NCBI GenBank assembly: GCA_963971405.1
Contig: OZ020484.1
Coordinates: 52,501,151 to 52,565,150 of the forward strand
Length of the DNA stretch: 64,000 bases
From: Psococerastis gibbosa
Lineage: Eukaryota; Arthropoda; Insecta; Psocodea; Psocidae
Reading direction: 5' to 3'
The translations under genes and the position numbers were made by a program. This document shows positions 10,441 to 22,800 of this stretch, in pieces. How positions within the stretch are numbered: the stretch's first letter is position 1; every line of letters begins with the position of its first letter. The notes under the pieces are model-generated. The model made no database searches, was not told where the DNA came from, and saw nothing but the letters and a program-made list of their open reading frames with translations.

Positions 10441-12789
10441 TTCTTAATGCCATTATACCATAGTACTAGTATTAATTTGTTATTGGTGCGCCCGTTCTAG
10501 ATCTAGACCATGCTGACGATTGTCCTACCGGTCAATTTCAGAACTTTCGGGTAGTGAAAGTCGAGGCAACTGAAATCTAACTCTATGACAATTATTTACC
10601 ATGGGACAAACTCTTATTATCTATCTCGGTAGCTATACTAATTGCTAAATTGGAGATATGTAGAGGTTCTGGTGTTTTGTAGATTTTGAAGTGAGTTAAT
10701 GCAAGGATACAGGATGTGTAATAAAACACCCGCGGTTGAACCAATAAGAAACGTCGAGGGGAAAGCGCAATAAACATAAAAATAATTTTTATTTTTCAAA
10801 TGTATTATATTATAGTGGGTCCCTCTATACTGGTCCCAAGTTGACGACGATTTATACAAAATTATACGCCATAAAGTCGCTTTCAAAATATATTCAAAAA
10901 GTGTGCGTGCTATACAGTACAGTATGTAAGGGCACGAGGGGTGGGGTGTAAGTGATGTGAGGTGGGCAAGAGGGGGGGGGGGGGGCAATTTATCATAGTC
11001 AGACGTGTCAGCACCATGTGATGATCCGCGATTTATTTACTTTATGAACACACCCCGCTCACAAAATCATTTAAACACACCCTTTACCTCACATCTTTAT
11101 CATGTAGGTTGCACTAGAATAAAGGCTTACGAATCTACGTCTAAAACATACAGTTAGGGGAGTACCTAGTTATACTGTTGGGCCAGATTTTATAAACTTG
11201 GCTTACAAACCAAAAATTATTTCGGCTGGACTCTTGAGCCTAGGGAGTAATATTAAAAGACAACATGATTTATTAGTATTATTGTTTCCACACTTTGTGA
11301 CCGGTTTTAGTAAAATTGCAATGTTTTTTTTGCTGATAAATACACGCAATGTTATGATTATTATTATTACTAATTTTGTCATCTTGTACACAGACGTATT
11401 TAGTCTATTGGTGAAGCCTTTCCCAAATTGTGTGCCTTCATATACATAACTTTGCTGGCAATTTAAAACCCACCATCACCAGTTCTTCTTACTTTTCATT
11501 CTTTCGCCAGTTGACCAGTACCTATACATACCGCCAGTACTCTCTTGTTTGCCTCATTCATCACTGGTTTTAATACAAAATTATCATATTAGCATAAACA
11601 CATGTTATCCATTAAATGATTCAAATCATTAAAACGTAGGCTGGGCCTATCGAACGTAAACAATGTCTACATAGCTCACCAAATTCAATTATCGTATACC
11701 CGATAAACTAAATGTAACGACAACCCCAAATTACAGCCTATAAGTGAAACTGAAAACTAAGTTAAGCTTGCCTGCAGAACTGACTTAATTTAATCACACC
11801 TTTATATCATAAACTTAACCCGTACTAGTTAAGCCGTTAATATGACGGGCCCTTACTATCAAAATTTAATTAGTGGGTTCTATGGCAGTAACGTTTGCGG
11901 AAGTGATGTTAGAGATATTGTCGTGGGTAATGGATGAATTTCAGCCTAGATTAGCCCGGAGTGGGGAGGGGGGCGTGGAGAGTTTGACAACTAATGGTTA
12001 TCTAAGGGTGGGGGTGTTTGCTTGGGATTTAATATCAACGGAAGCATGTCACGATTCTTGGTTCTAAATTTTGTTGCAAGAAAACTTAATAAAAACAATT
12101 TATTTGTTATCTGCTCCATAATGGAGCCTCCATTGCAAAACATGTGTAGGCCTTCAAATTTATATTGTTGAAATAAATACAATATATCTAAGGAGGAGTT
12201 TCCAAAAGAGAATTCTAAGTCTGATCGCTTTTTATACGTATCCGCACTTGGTTAAGTTATACTTTCAACTGTTGTATTGTGCCAATGATGAGCTTTTCTC
12301 AACTTGTTCATTATCACTTCTAGTCTATGTAGGTTGATGTCCGAGGGCATATGCCAGTTTGCCAACATGAACAAAAATTTATACGTAAATAATGTCCGAA
12401 ATCCATGGGGCCGTTGACATTGGACAAGGGACCAATGGACTCTCACCTATGCAGCCGTAGGTTCATACAAAGTTCTTCATGACAGTATTATTATTATTAT
12501 AAATATATATTATACTGTATATACTAGTAAATACAATATATATAAGTCTGATCCCAAATTATAGTGATATTCCATTCCAGCCATTCCTTCATTGCATTCA
12601 AAGAGAAAACAATAAGCTTGTGATTAAATTTGAGAAAAATAGACAAAGAAGAAAAAACATAAAGAGGTGGAGGAATGATTTTTGCATGAGATAACTGTCG
12701 TGTGCCAATCTAGCGTAAGCAACGTCGTACCGAGAAATTCGCCACTGGGCCGGTCAGTTATAATCAGCAATGGAGTGAGTCTGTTTGTT
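10441..12789. other. No gene seen
   Basis: No supported gene in this 2.3-kb spacer. It contains a poly-G run near 10973-10985, the (att)n stretch near 11356-11368, and AT dinucleotide-rich sequence near 12490-12540. Short open frames have no recognisable family. Confidence 0.5.
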
Positions 12790-13040
12790 AACTTGAGGCA
12801 CCCAAAGGGCAGACTCTATCACCTCGGGGAAAGGGGAGTTGACTAACAGGGTGGACCTCCTGATTATATTGGATTCCGAACCATGGTAAAGTCACATGAT
12901 TAAATCGGAGGTGACCAGGACTCGACTTATACTGTCTAAGCGAGTTATCATGTCCCACCAGGTTCCCCTGCCAACGCTGTGCACACTTCCAAGTTGCCGC
13001 AGTTTGAAACATGCTCTGCTCTAATGGAATCAACATGGTA
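12790..13040. repeat. Dispersed repeat R2, copy 1
   Basis: 'aacttgaggcaccc', 'gcagac' and 'gttatc.tgtccc.cca' recur in the same order at 33495-33655, and the 'cacatgattaaatcggaggtgacca' portion recurs at 52335-52440. Noncoding; possibly a SINE body. Confidence 0.55.
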
Positions 13041-13280
13041 AGGCCGTTGGCGCATCCTAATGTCGATGACTCTTCATTGAGTGGCTCCTCATTCGGGGCT
13101 AGTTTCCCAACCCCAGTGAAAAAGAGTACCCTGTTCAGAAAAGACTGATCCCGGCTCAAACTCAGTCCCCTATCTGTTCAGTCGCCAAGACGTGCTTCCA
13201 TCTTCACCACGAGGAGGTACAGATTAGGATTTTCGCATCTTCACCCCTGAGACCATAAGGCATTACTCAGAAGCTTTAAA
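13041..13280 (-). repeat. Dispersed repeat R3, copy 1
   Basis: Shares 'tagtttcccaaccccag', 'atctgttcagt' and 'accataaggcattactc' with 30300-30525, and with the opposite strand at 54195-54420. Three diverged copies define the family; it has no protein frame. Confidence 0.6.
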
Positions 13281-13561
13281 CACTTTGTTATGGTGCGAAC
13301 TGCGAAGTGGAAACACTTCCTACCTGCATGCAGATTTAAGTAACATAAACTCAGGCCTTGTATGTTTTTTCTCAGGACATGTGACTAAGACATAGTGTAT
13401 AACATATCTTATTTCACTTTGCACCCTTGGCAGTGAAACAAACCGTCTTATAACAACTCCAACAGAAAATTTGTCTTTTATACGATTTGTTCTGGTTGTT
13501 CTTTCTAAGCTTAAAAACTGCTATACATTGTAAGCCAATTCTGAAAAAGTGAACCATAAAG

Positions 13562-13579
13562 ATGGCGGGAGAAAATTAA
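13562..13579 (+). promoter_or_regulatory. Short upstream ORF ahead of prominin
   Basis: An ATG in strong context (aagATGgcg) opens a five-codon frame (MAGEN) ending at TAA, 11 bases before the prominin ATG at 13591. If the transcript starts upstream of it, ribosomes would meet this ATG first. That would be a translational brake on prominin, but the transcription start is unknown. Confidence 0.4.
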
Positions 13580-13590
13580 AACACAGCACA

Positions 13591-13874
13591 ATGCAGAGAA
13601 GGACGTTGGCATTGTTTTGCATTTTCTTGTTGTTCTTGAACACAAGGGCAGCTGATCCAGAAGTGCCAACCAGACAAAAATTAACGAGTGGTGCTGCAAC
13701 TGATAGCTCGCTTACGGAATACAAATGGGTTTCTAATCTCGCGGAAAATGGGCGAGGAGAAACCGAGCTTGCTCAAACAGCGGCAGATGAAAATTTTTCA
13801 CGAGAAAATAATGGGAAAGAAATTACGTCGACCCTCCAAAACCATTTGGACCGTTCCGTTTTCTCACCAACAGG
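13591..13874 (+). CDS. prom: Prominin exon 1 (signal peptide)
   Basis: The start is the ATG at 13591. It gives MQRRTLALFCIFLLFLNTRA, a standard signal peptide with basic n-region and hydrophobic core. The rest is polar. Donor at 13875 (gg|gtaagt); ends with two bases of a codon. This first exon is not conserved in sequence and rests on the signal peptide and phase match. Confidence 0.75.
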
Positions 13875-16800
13875 GTAAGTGTAATTCTCGATAATCCTTT
13901 TGGCTTTTTTCAAAATTAGTGTCTATGTTGAAAACTTTATTGCTGAAGAGGAATGAAAGGATAAAACATTTTGATGAGGTGGTTCAACAGTGGTATTCGA
14001 TTCGTATTTGTACTTGGTTAAGTCATGCTTTCACCTGTTTCAATGCGTCAATGGAAAGCTTGCCTCAGCTTGTCCATTATCGCTTATTATAGCCGGTGTA
14101 GGTTGACATTGAGAACGTATGCCAGCTTGCCAATGGCAAAAAATGCATACGGAAACATTAGAAATTATGTACGAAATCTATGTGGTCGTTGGCATTGGAC
14201 AAGAGAACTATCTATGAACCTATAGCCCTAAGTCAATTAAAAAAGACAGTGGTATTTACAATCTTAATTAAGTATCTTCAGCGGTACTTAATTTTAGTCT
14301 TGGGCTATTTCATGGATTCTTATAATACTACTAGTATATCCTTATGGGCCAAAATATGCGCTTTGAAATTTAGCGTGTAGCAGCTACACGATATTTGCTG
14401 CCACATTTGTGGTAATTTTGACTAAATCTTGTCCTGTAGCCCGTTGAATAGCGATTGTGCAAGAAAATAGAAACGGGTAGTTGCGCGGTTCGAGAGGTGA
14501 GAATCTTAATTGCGAGTGTTAGGGAACAAGAAAGCCAATTTTACCAGTTTCGTCTAGATGCAAATATATGTATATCAATGTGAGCTATGATTTAATCGTA
14601 TTGTGTATCTTAGGTGCCTACTTATTATTTTTAAAAATACTTTCACTGTCGGAGCCTTGAAATGTATCAGAAGAATCCAGCCAGAACAAGAAGAAGTGAA
14701 GAGAAAGCAAGTAAGTTGGAATCATGGAAGTACGCTTTCAGAACGACCACGGCCTATCATCCCGGGCTCTACTGATTTGTCACGTGACTCCGGCCGTGAA
14801 AACATTTGAAATTATAATGGTCATCAACCCTTAATTCCATAATGGTCATTCTTCTTCGCTAGCCGCAAAACATCGGTTTTCTCGCCGCAACTCTTAGGCG
14901 GGGTTTCCACCGACCGGCTAGGGCTAAATACAAAAACGGTGACGTGGTAGCAGACATTCAAGACTTAGGTGGGGTTTCCACCGACCTCGCATTGCAGAAT
15001 GCAAATGAAATGTTTGTTTTCCTCTATGCCATAGTTAAAATTGATCAATGATCATAGAGTAAAATCACAAACAAACAAACTAAAATTAAAAAATGGCTTC
15101 ATGGGATATGTTAAGTACCAACATTTTAATAGATTTCTATAAAAAGAAAAATTGAAATTTCCGTCAATGTCATTTGCATTCTGCAATGCGAGATCGGTGG
15201 AAACCCCGCCTAAATCTTGAATGTCTGCTACCACGTCACCGTATTTGTATTTAGCCCTAGCCGGTCGGTGGAAACTGCGCCTTAGCATCTTCTTCTCCGC
15301 TCATCTCTGTCCTGGGCGCCGTTCTTTGGAGTTTCAAGAAGGCTCCGCATCTCAGGGACCAGTAAGCCTATCCCTCCAATCCATCATTTGGAATTTCATA
15401 TTCAGGTTGACCATGGCCTTAGAGTAGTGGCACGAAGTCTGGATATGTAGAGTAGTGGTACCGACTCCGGCTTTTACCCGAAAGGTTGTTGGTCCGAGTC
15501 CCACATTTGCTACATTTTCTGGCCATGTTACGGAGGGCATGTAAAGCAGGCGCTTCCGGGCTTTCCTAACTCTGCTAAGTTGGCTTTGTAATTGAACAAA
15601 AAGTAAATTTTTATTTATTTATTTATTTATCTAATTTGTTATATTGCATTGTACATTTATGTATACCGGTATATTATGGATTGTAGGTACCCCTATGTTA
15701 TCACACGATATTGTGTTTTGCCTTACAGATTAAAGGACTTGGCGGGAACGGAAGGACACACGCAGCCAAGTGATATAAATGCAGTAGAATCCCGTGAAAT
15801 ATTCAGTAGTCGCCAATATTCCAATGTTGAAAGTAAATATAATACTCGTACGTACAATAAGACCTAAACAATATTGTAGCCAACAGACAGTTAATGGTAT
15901 TTCTTTTCTGAGATCAGAAAAAAAATTATGTACCGTAATCATCAGCATAAACAATGGAAATATGTCACAATGAATAAACTTCTTTACAAGTCAGTGACAG
16001 CATAGAAGGGCCTAATCATTCTGGGCTACACTAGTTACTACGCTATTTATTAGTTACTAAGTCTTGTATTAAAAGCTTCAGGTGTCCCAAACTTTGGTAC
16101 ATCGACGTGGATTGCATTTGACGAGGACTTGTAGTTGTGTTATTTTTTATATATTTTATTTATTAGATATAGGCATCTACAGTAGCCTACAGGTGTTAAA
16201 CTGAGTTAAGACTGCTTCAAAGTTACACAACTGAAAACTTTCCCCAAAACAACTCGGCAAATGACATCCGCATTTGCTGTTTCAGGCACCGAAACACAAA
16301 TAATGAATCCTTTGAAAATATGTCAAGAGGAAAGAACGAATCTCTCAAGTAGTGAAACTCCACCAAACAGAGAAACCGATAAAGCTTTTGACAAACCTAC
16401 TGATCCAAACGCCGAGTGCCTCACTAATAACCAATCAAGAATCTCTGTTAATGAGATGGGGGCTTCGCACCTGCAGGAATCAAGTGCAGCCATTCCAATA
16501 ACTTTTGAGCCTCAAGCATTTTCAACTTTAAATGAAATTTCCCACTTTGCTTCCACTTTTAATGAGACGGCCGTATTGAAACCGGTCACCTCTAATTATG
16601 AAGCAAGTAATTTGGAGTCAATTGAACTAGCTGCAACTTCTTCCAATCTGTCCCTGGAAGATGGAGGTTTGGAAAACTCTCTTCAAGAGAAAGTACTTTT
16701 TATTGTGACCCCCGAAGCGAGTGCCAGTAATTTTGAAAAGTTTCCCAGTAAAACTGCTGGAAATGGCACTAACGCAATAGGACCTGAATCTTTACAGGAA

Positions 16801-19800
16801 TCTGAAAATATCTCATTTCATTTAGGCAATCAGAAAGAAGTGTTGGTCTATGAGCAGAAAACACCAGTGTACAACAATGATTCAATACAATCCATAAAAA
16901 TGCTTTCTAGTCATGCATTTATGCCAACAAAGTCAAATGAAACTGAGTATCATGGCTCGACTGAGGAACACTTCACAGCAGCGCCATTGACTGTAGGTAT
17001 GCTGATGGCTGATGATGGAAATCAAACATCAATTCCTTTACAAGACCTTCTAGTGCAGAATTTTGACCCCACGAACGATGGCAAAAGAAGTAAGCTCTGG
17101 CAAAATGCAGAATACAAAGAAACATTGAATTTCGACCCCACACCTGATGGAGAACGCTATGAGATGGAAACTTTAGGAATAGCTGACGGGGTTTTTGTTT
17201 TCACATACTTGGGAGATTTTCTATCTTTTATTCAACCGTATGATTTTCCAGTTGGTAAGTAGGTAAGCTAGTCATGTACTTATATAAGCTAAGGATCCGT
17301 TCAAATAAAGTCTAATATATGATTAACATTAAATTGCCATAGGTTGCTCATTATGAGTCATGACATATCCAAAAATGTGATAAACTGGACACTAAGGGAC
17401 TCGAACCCACGACGAGGAATGAATTCGAATCAGCAGTGTATAGTTTTTCCATGTTTCTCTATTCTATAAGCCAGATATACCTTCAACAAGATATTAAATA
17501 GAAGTTTCCATACTGTGGCACCTAATTAAATACAGTATATATGCAAAGGGTACCGTGTGGTCGAAATTAGATGATTTAGGCAAATCTGGACTTGGCGGGA
17601 TTCGAACACACATCCTATGCCTTTCGTCACTGGATCACAAGCCCGCACAAGTACAGAGTCTTCTAAATCCTCTACTTATTTGCTCTTCAACAAGATTCGT
17701 ATTTGATAGACATGTTACCATGTGGTCGTCAAATTATAATATAATATTGCTACAATATTTTGAACTTGCCTTATTCACTGACTAGAAAGCAAGAAACCCC
17801 TTCATACCATTTTAATGACTAGTTGACGGATGGAGGAAGTTTGGTTTCATGGGTTGCCATTGCTATTCTAATATTAATACAGTATGGTCTTTCCTAGGCT
17901 AACTTATTGTTAATTTCAGAATTTGTTCGCGATGCCGTATGGAAGAAGTTGTCAGTGGTCACCGTCATTATGCAGGTAATAAGGCAGAGCTCAAAGTTTT
18001 CCCATGCAACTAGTAATCCAGATCGGCCCTTAGACGTTCAGGCACATTTCTTCTAATCGACGTTGCCTACACAAGAAGCATTCCACAGTCCACCTGATAG
18101 ATGTTCAAGCAGCACATTTCTTCTAACACATTATGTTGCATACAGCCAAATGCGCAGGCACATTTCTTCTATCCTCCTCCACAATTATAATGTAGTCTAA
18201 CGAAATATAATGCCTTTAACAAATGTCAAAAGTTGCATTATAGTACCCTTCAAATAATCGGTTAAAAATCAAAATGTACAGGAATATTGTCTTCTCGTGG
18301 CTCAGGTAGTTCATTAGCGAACTTGACCTGTACCTAGTTTTTCTCTACATTCCTTATAAAAATTTCACCAAAATAGGACGGTACATTTTCCAGTAATTTC
18401 GATTACAAACTATCTCCACTCCAATGGGTATAGTAGTAGTATAATTTTTTCTTAACTACCGGTACGTTAATTAGTATAATCTACTTAGTATAGTCCAAAT
18501 CGGATGATTTTTTTGATATTTCAGTCGCTGCAAGTGGAAGCAGGATTCGTGACGTGTTTGGTGGTCGGAGTTGTTCTCTCGCTGGTTGTGCCACTGACGG
18601 CAGCGGCGGCCACCTGCAGCGACATATGCAGACCTCCCATCACCCATGTCTCCGACTCTGTCAGCATGAGTGGCAGCAACAGCATCAACTGCAACAGGAG
18701 ATATCTTGTCGTCAGTCTCTTCTTCATTGTCATCTTTATCGGGTAAGAACGGCAAAAGGCATGAGCGAGTTCGTGACATAGTAGACGGTCATAGCGTTCA
18801 ACTGCAGCTGGAAATATTTTGTCTGTCTCTAATTCATTTCTTCGGAAAGAACAGAAAATGAGATTACTAAGCGGATGTAGTAGTATGATCACCTCAGAAA
18901 GCAGAATCTAAATAAATAAATATTGACTTTTTTGTTCTAATACTAAGCCAACCTAGCGGAGTTAGGGCTGTAAGCCCTCTCTTACACTCAACTAGGAATG
19001 CCCGGGATCGCCTGTTTTACATGCCCTCGGAAGCATGGCCAGAAAATGTAGCCAGTGTCGAACCAACAACCTTTCGGGTGAAAGTCGGAGTCTGTACCAC
19101 TACTCTACATGTCCCAACATAGGTACCTATCTTCCAGGATCAATAACTAACCTGGCCCTAAGTGGCAAAGTGGTAGCGTGTTCGTACTCAACACTAGCTC
19201 TACTATCGGCATGTCTCGTGAAATTATATTTTGTGCGCCGATAAGGTTTATCCCCTCCAGCTGCCTCTTAGCCAATTAATTCTTCGATGATGTATCGTAT
19301 ACGCGGTATTCCGGTATTCAGAAACAAATGCTATTTTGATTATTTTGTTTGAACATGGTTTCAAGAAAGACAGTCATCTTTTATGAAAAGGCAGGTCCAT
19401 ATTTAATAATTGCCATATTTTTCTTCTCTTTTCCTTATAAGAGCTGGCGTGACCTCTATGGTGGTGACTAACGAGCAACTGTCTTCAGCAATTCTGCAGA
19501 CACCTCGGGTGCTGACGGTGGGTCTAAACGATGCGGCCAACTTTGTAAGGAACACGCAGCAGCAGGTCATGCACATCACCTTGAATGGCCTCGACAGGAC
19601 TCTTGACGCCCTTTACACCGATCTCGACGGTTAGAATTCCAGCATATTTCACTTTATACTGTATAGCTTTCAATTTGTAACTATATCTTCTGACTTTAAT
19701 AAACATTTCACTTATTGTTCCTGTAACAATTTAACTGCGTAGGCTACTTCCATTCACTTATAAGTTTGTAAACACAGTAAGTGTAGTACCAAGGGCAAGT

Positions 19801-22800
19801 ACCGTACACATGATCATGCCTAATTTATGAAATTAGCTATTTAATTAATTTGTATTCAAAATATATTTCAGATGTGGAGACACTTCTAGGTGAGCCCATT
19901 CAGAGAGAAGTGGCAGGAGAAACAGGGGTGGATGTGGCGCTGGACGCACTTGTTGACATGGCGTCAGGTTGGTTGTACGATCTTCAAAACTTTCGCGGTC
20001 TGAAAAGACAGATGATATTTTTTAGGTCTAGTAGTGAGAAAATAAAGTGAAATAGTCGGATCACTGAAGCGAAGGAAAATTTAATTTCAGTTTTCGGCCC
20101 CGACTAGCCTAGCAGAATAATCAAATTTGCTTGAAGCAAGTGGGCAATGAAGTTGGAACGCCGATTCCCTTATTACTTCAAGAATACGGGGAATGAAATC
20201 TGATAAATCTGTTACACAAAGACCTCGTAGTATGGTTTGAACCTTCACTTAATTTTCAACATCACATAAGTTTTGGTAAAATTCACAAAAAATGGTGGGT
20301 TTCTTATTTCGATACACGAAAGACTACATTGATCCAAGCTCTACAACTTTTGTCTTGTATTTTTATAAGACCTAATTTCAAATATTGTTTAATTGTATGT
20401 GGCGATAGTACCAAATGTATCAAATAGACTACCGGTACTTCAGTAAAATGTATCGTAGATTTCTTAGGATAATTGGATTTAAGATGGGTTTGAAGTACAA
20501 CAGTATTCCTTATGAATTTCTACTATCGTGCTACCTAAATCTAGTTAGAAACTGGTGGATGTTGTGAAAATGCTAAAAAAAATTGTGATCTGATATATTT
20601 TCATGCCCTTATAAACAACCATCTTAAATTAGAGGGCATAACGTGGGGGTTACCTTTTCAACCAAAGTTAATTTGATGTCAGTGTTATATTACTATATAA
20701 TACAGCAATGTATAACCAACTTAACTGCAGTATTTTACCGCACTCAGATGAAATCCTGATTTTTTTTAATGAAGGGTTGAAACTCTGTTTTATGCATATA
20801 TTTTAATCCAATCACCTACCAATATCGTGATAACGTTACGAATTTGTCGATCCTGGGATCAAGCGCTTCAGGTAACTGATTGTCCATTTGAAATTGGAAA
20901 TATGTAAACATCTGCATTATCGAGAATTTTAGATAATGAGTACCTAATATTATTCATTTCAGTGGCCGATGAGTTATCAAAAAAAGTTGTGGAAATGCAA
21001 GAAACGATTGTTGCGATGAGAGACATGTCTATAGAAGCACGAGATAGGCTACTGGACCTGAGAAGCCAGGTAGACAGCTTACGTAGGGCCTGCCCGAGCA
21101 GAGACAGACCGCTCTGTGACACCATCGACTCCAGCGGTCTGGAAATAGTCTACAGAACAGATGGGGTATGTCACATTTGCTTTCTAAAAAAAGAACGCTA
21201 ATTGTTTGCGACAGGTTGATTATGAAACAAGCTGGACTGTAACCAAAAACAATGTGCTGAATTATGACAGAATTTAAAAAAAATTAATTCCTGGAGCTTT
21301 GAAAGTTGCATATATAGCCTAGCTCTGACTTGCAATTTTTTTAAATTATTTATGTAGCCTAGACTCTTGAATTATGAGCAGACTTTGAAGCAGAATGAAA
21401 AAGTGCAGGATGAAATAAATGTTCGTTTCAAAGAAACCATGTTATAGGGTTAATTATCAAAATTACATACAGTATGGTACTACTATGTGTACCTACTTTG
21501 CTCTACTGTTGAGTGAAGGGGGTGGAAAGGGGTGGGACGAGGGCAAATGAGGGCAATTTCAAGAGAAAAACTGAGTAACACAAGTGTTTGCACTACTTTA
21601 CCACTTTTTTCCTTCGAGTTTGCTTCATTTACTGTTTTTTATCATCCTGGACGTCTAGCAGTTCGGAAAAGTTGTGTGACATAATGAAGTTAATGGGGAC
21701 GCTCTGACCTACTGACGGCAAGTTTTGAGCGGGTTGATTGCAACCAGGTTCAATCAAATTAGTTGTAATCGAAGCGGAATCAAATTGATTGAAAAAGTCC
21801 CTTGATGTCAAGTTGACTGATCTGAAAAGTTTTATTGTGAGATTCAATAAGGAACCCCTGAATATGATTTTCCCAGCTATAAAGAGTTTTTACATTTTTG
21901 AAATGGCTACACTGCACATAACCGAAGAGGACGGCCGAAGAAGGAATTCATGGATCAAGTAAAAGAAGACGCAGGAGCAATATTATATCAAGAACTGAAG
22001 AGGAAGATCGAGGACCGAGTAAACTGCAGGACGATATGCAGGGAGTTGCTGCCAACCAATCGCTAAGATTGTAACCTTAAGAAGAAGACACTGCACATAT
22101 TTCTATTCACACACCGCATATTTCTATTCTAATCAGCTATTATAACAGGAAGCTACGTAGCCTATTGAGACCCAGGAGATGAGTAGTCAAGTTTTCAGTT
22201 TCTTTAGCAAGACGATGAAAGTAGTTCGATTAAGGCAAGACTGCGTGTGAATGTGTGAGAAAATGCATGTGGATGGTAGCGAAGTTGAATTAGTGTGGCT
22301 GTTCTTGTGATTAGAAGAGATGACTGATATTCGGTATGATTGTACAATAAAGTAAAGTAAAGTAAAGTAAATTACATTTTTATTTCCTTCAAAATATTGA
22401 TTTACTCGTACAATTATTTTATAAGTATAATATCAGTAGGAGGGGTCCCTTTGGGACGAGCCTGTGCTGGGCCCCCTTTTAATATAGCAAATAGCTAAAA
22501 CTAAACTAAAACTAAAACTAAAACTAAAAACTGAAAACTAAAAACTAAGATAAGCGAATAATAATTAATAAATTTTAGATGCAATAAAAAACATGCTGAC
22601 ATTCTGGATGGCTGTTAGGACTATAAAAGACGGTTTTTGTCTATTTCAGGGTATTGGCTGAGTTGTTTTTTTAATATTAGCTTTGTAAATAGTTAGATTT
22701 AATGTTGATTTAATTGATAGAGGGAGCAAATTGTAAGCTTTTACTGAGAGAAAAGAGTGTGAATGCTGAACCAAGGTAGTTCTAAAAGCTGGGGTTCTGA

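Noticed and set aside
18471..18892. Open frames opposite prominin exon 5
   Set aside because: Composition shadow of the GC-rich TM1/TM2 exon; no independent start, domain or splice support.
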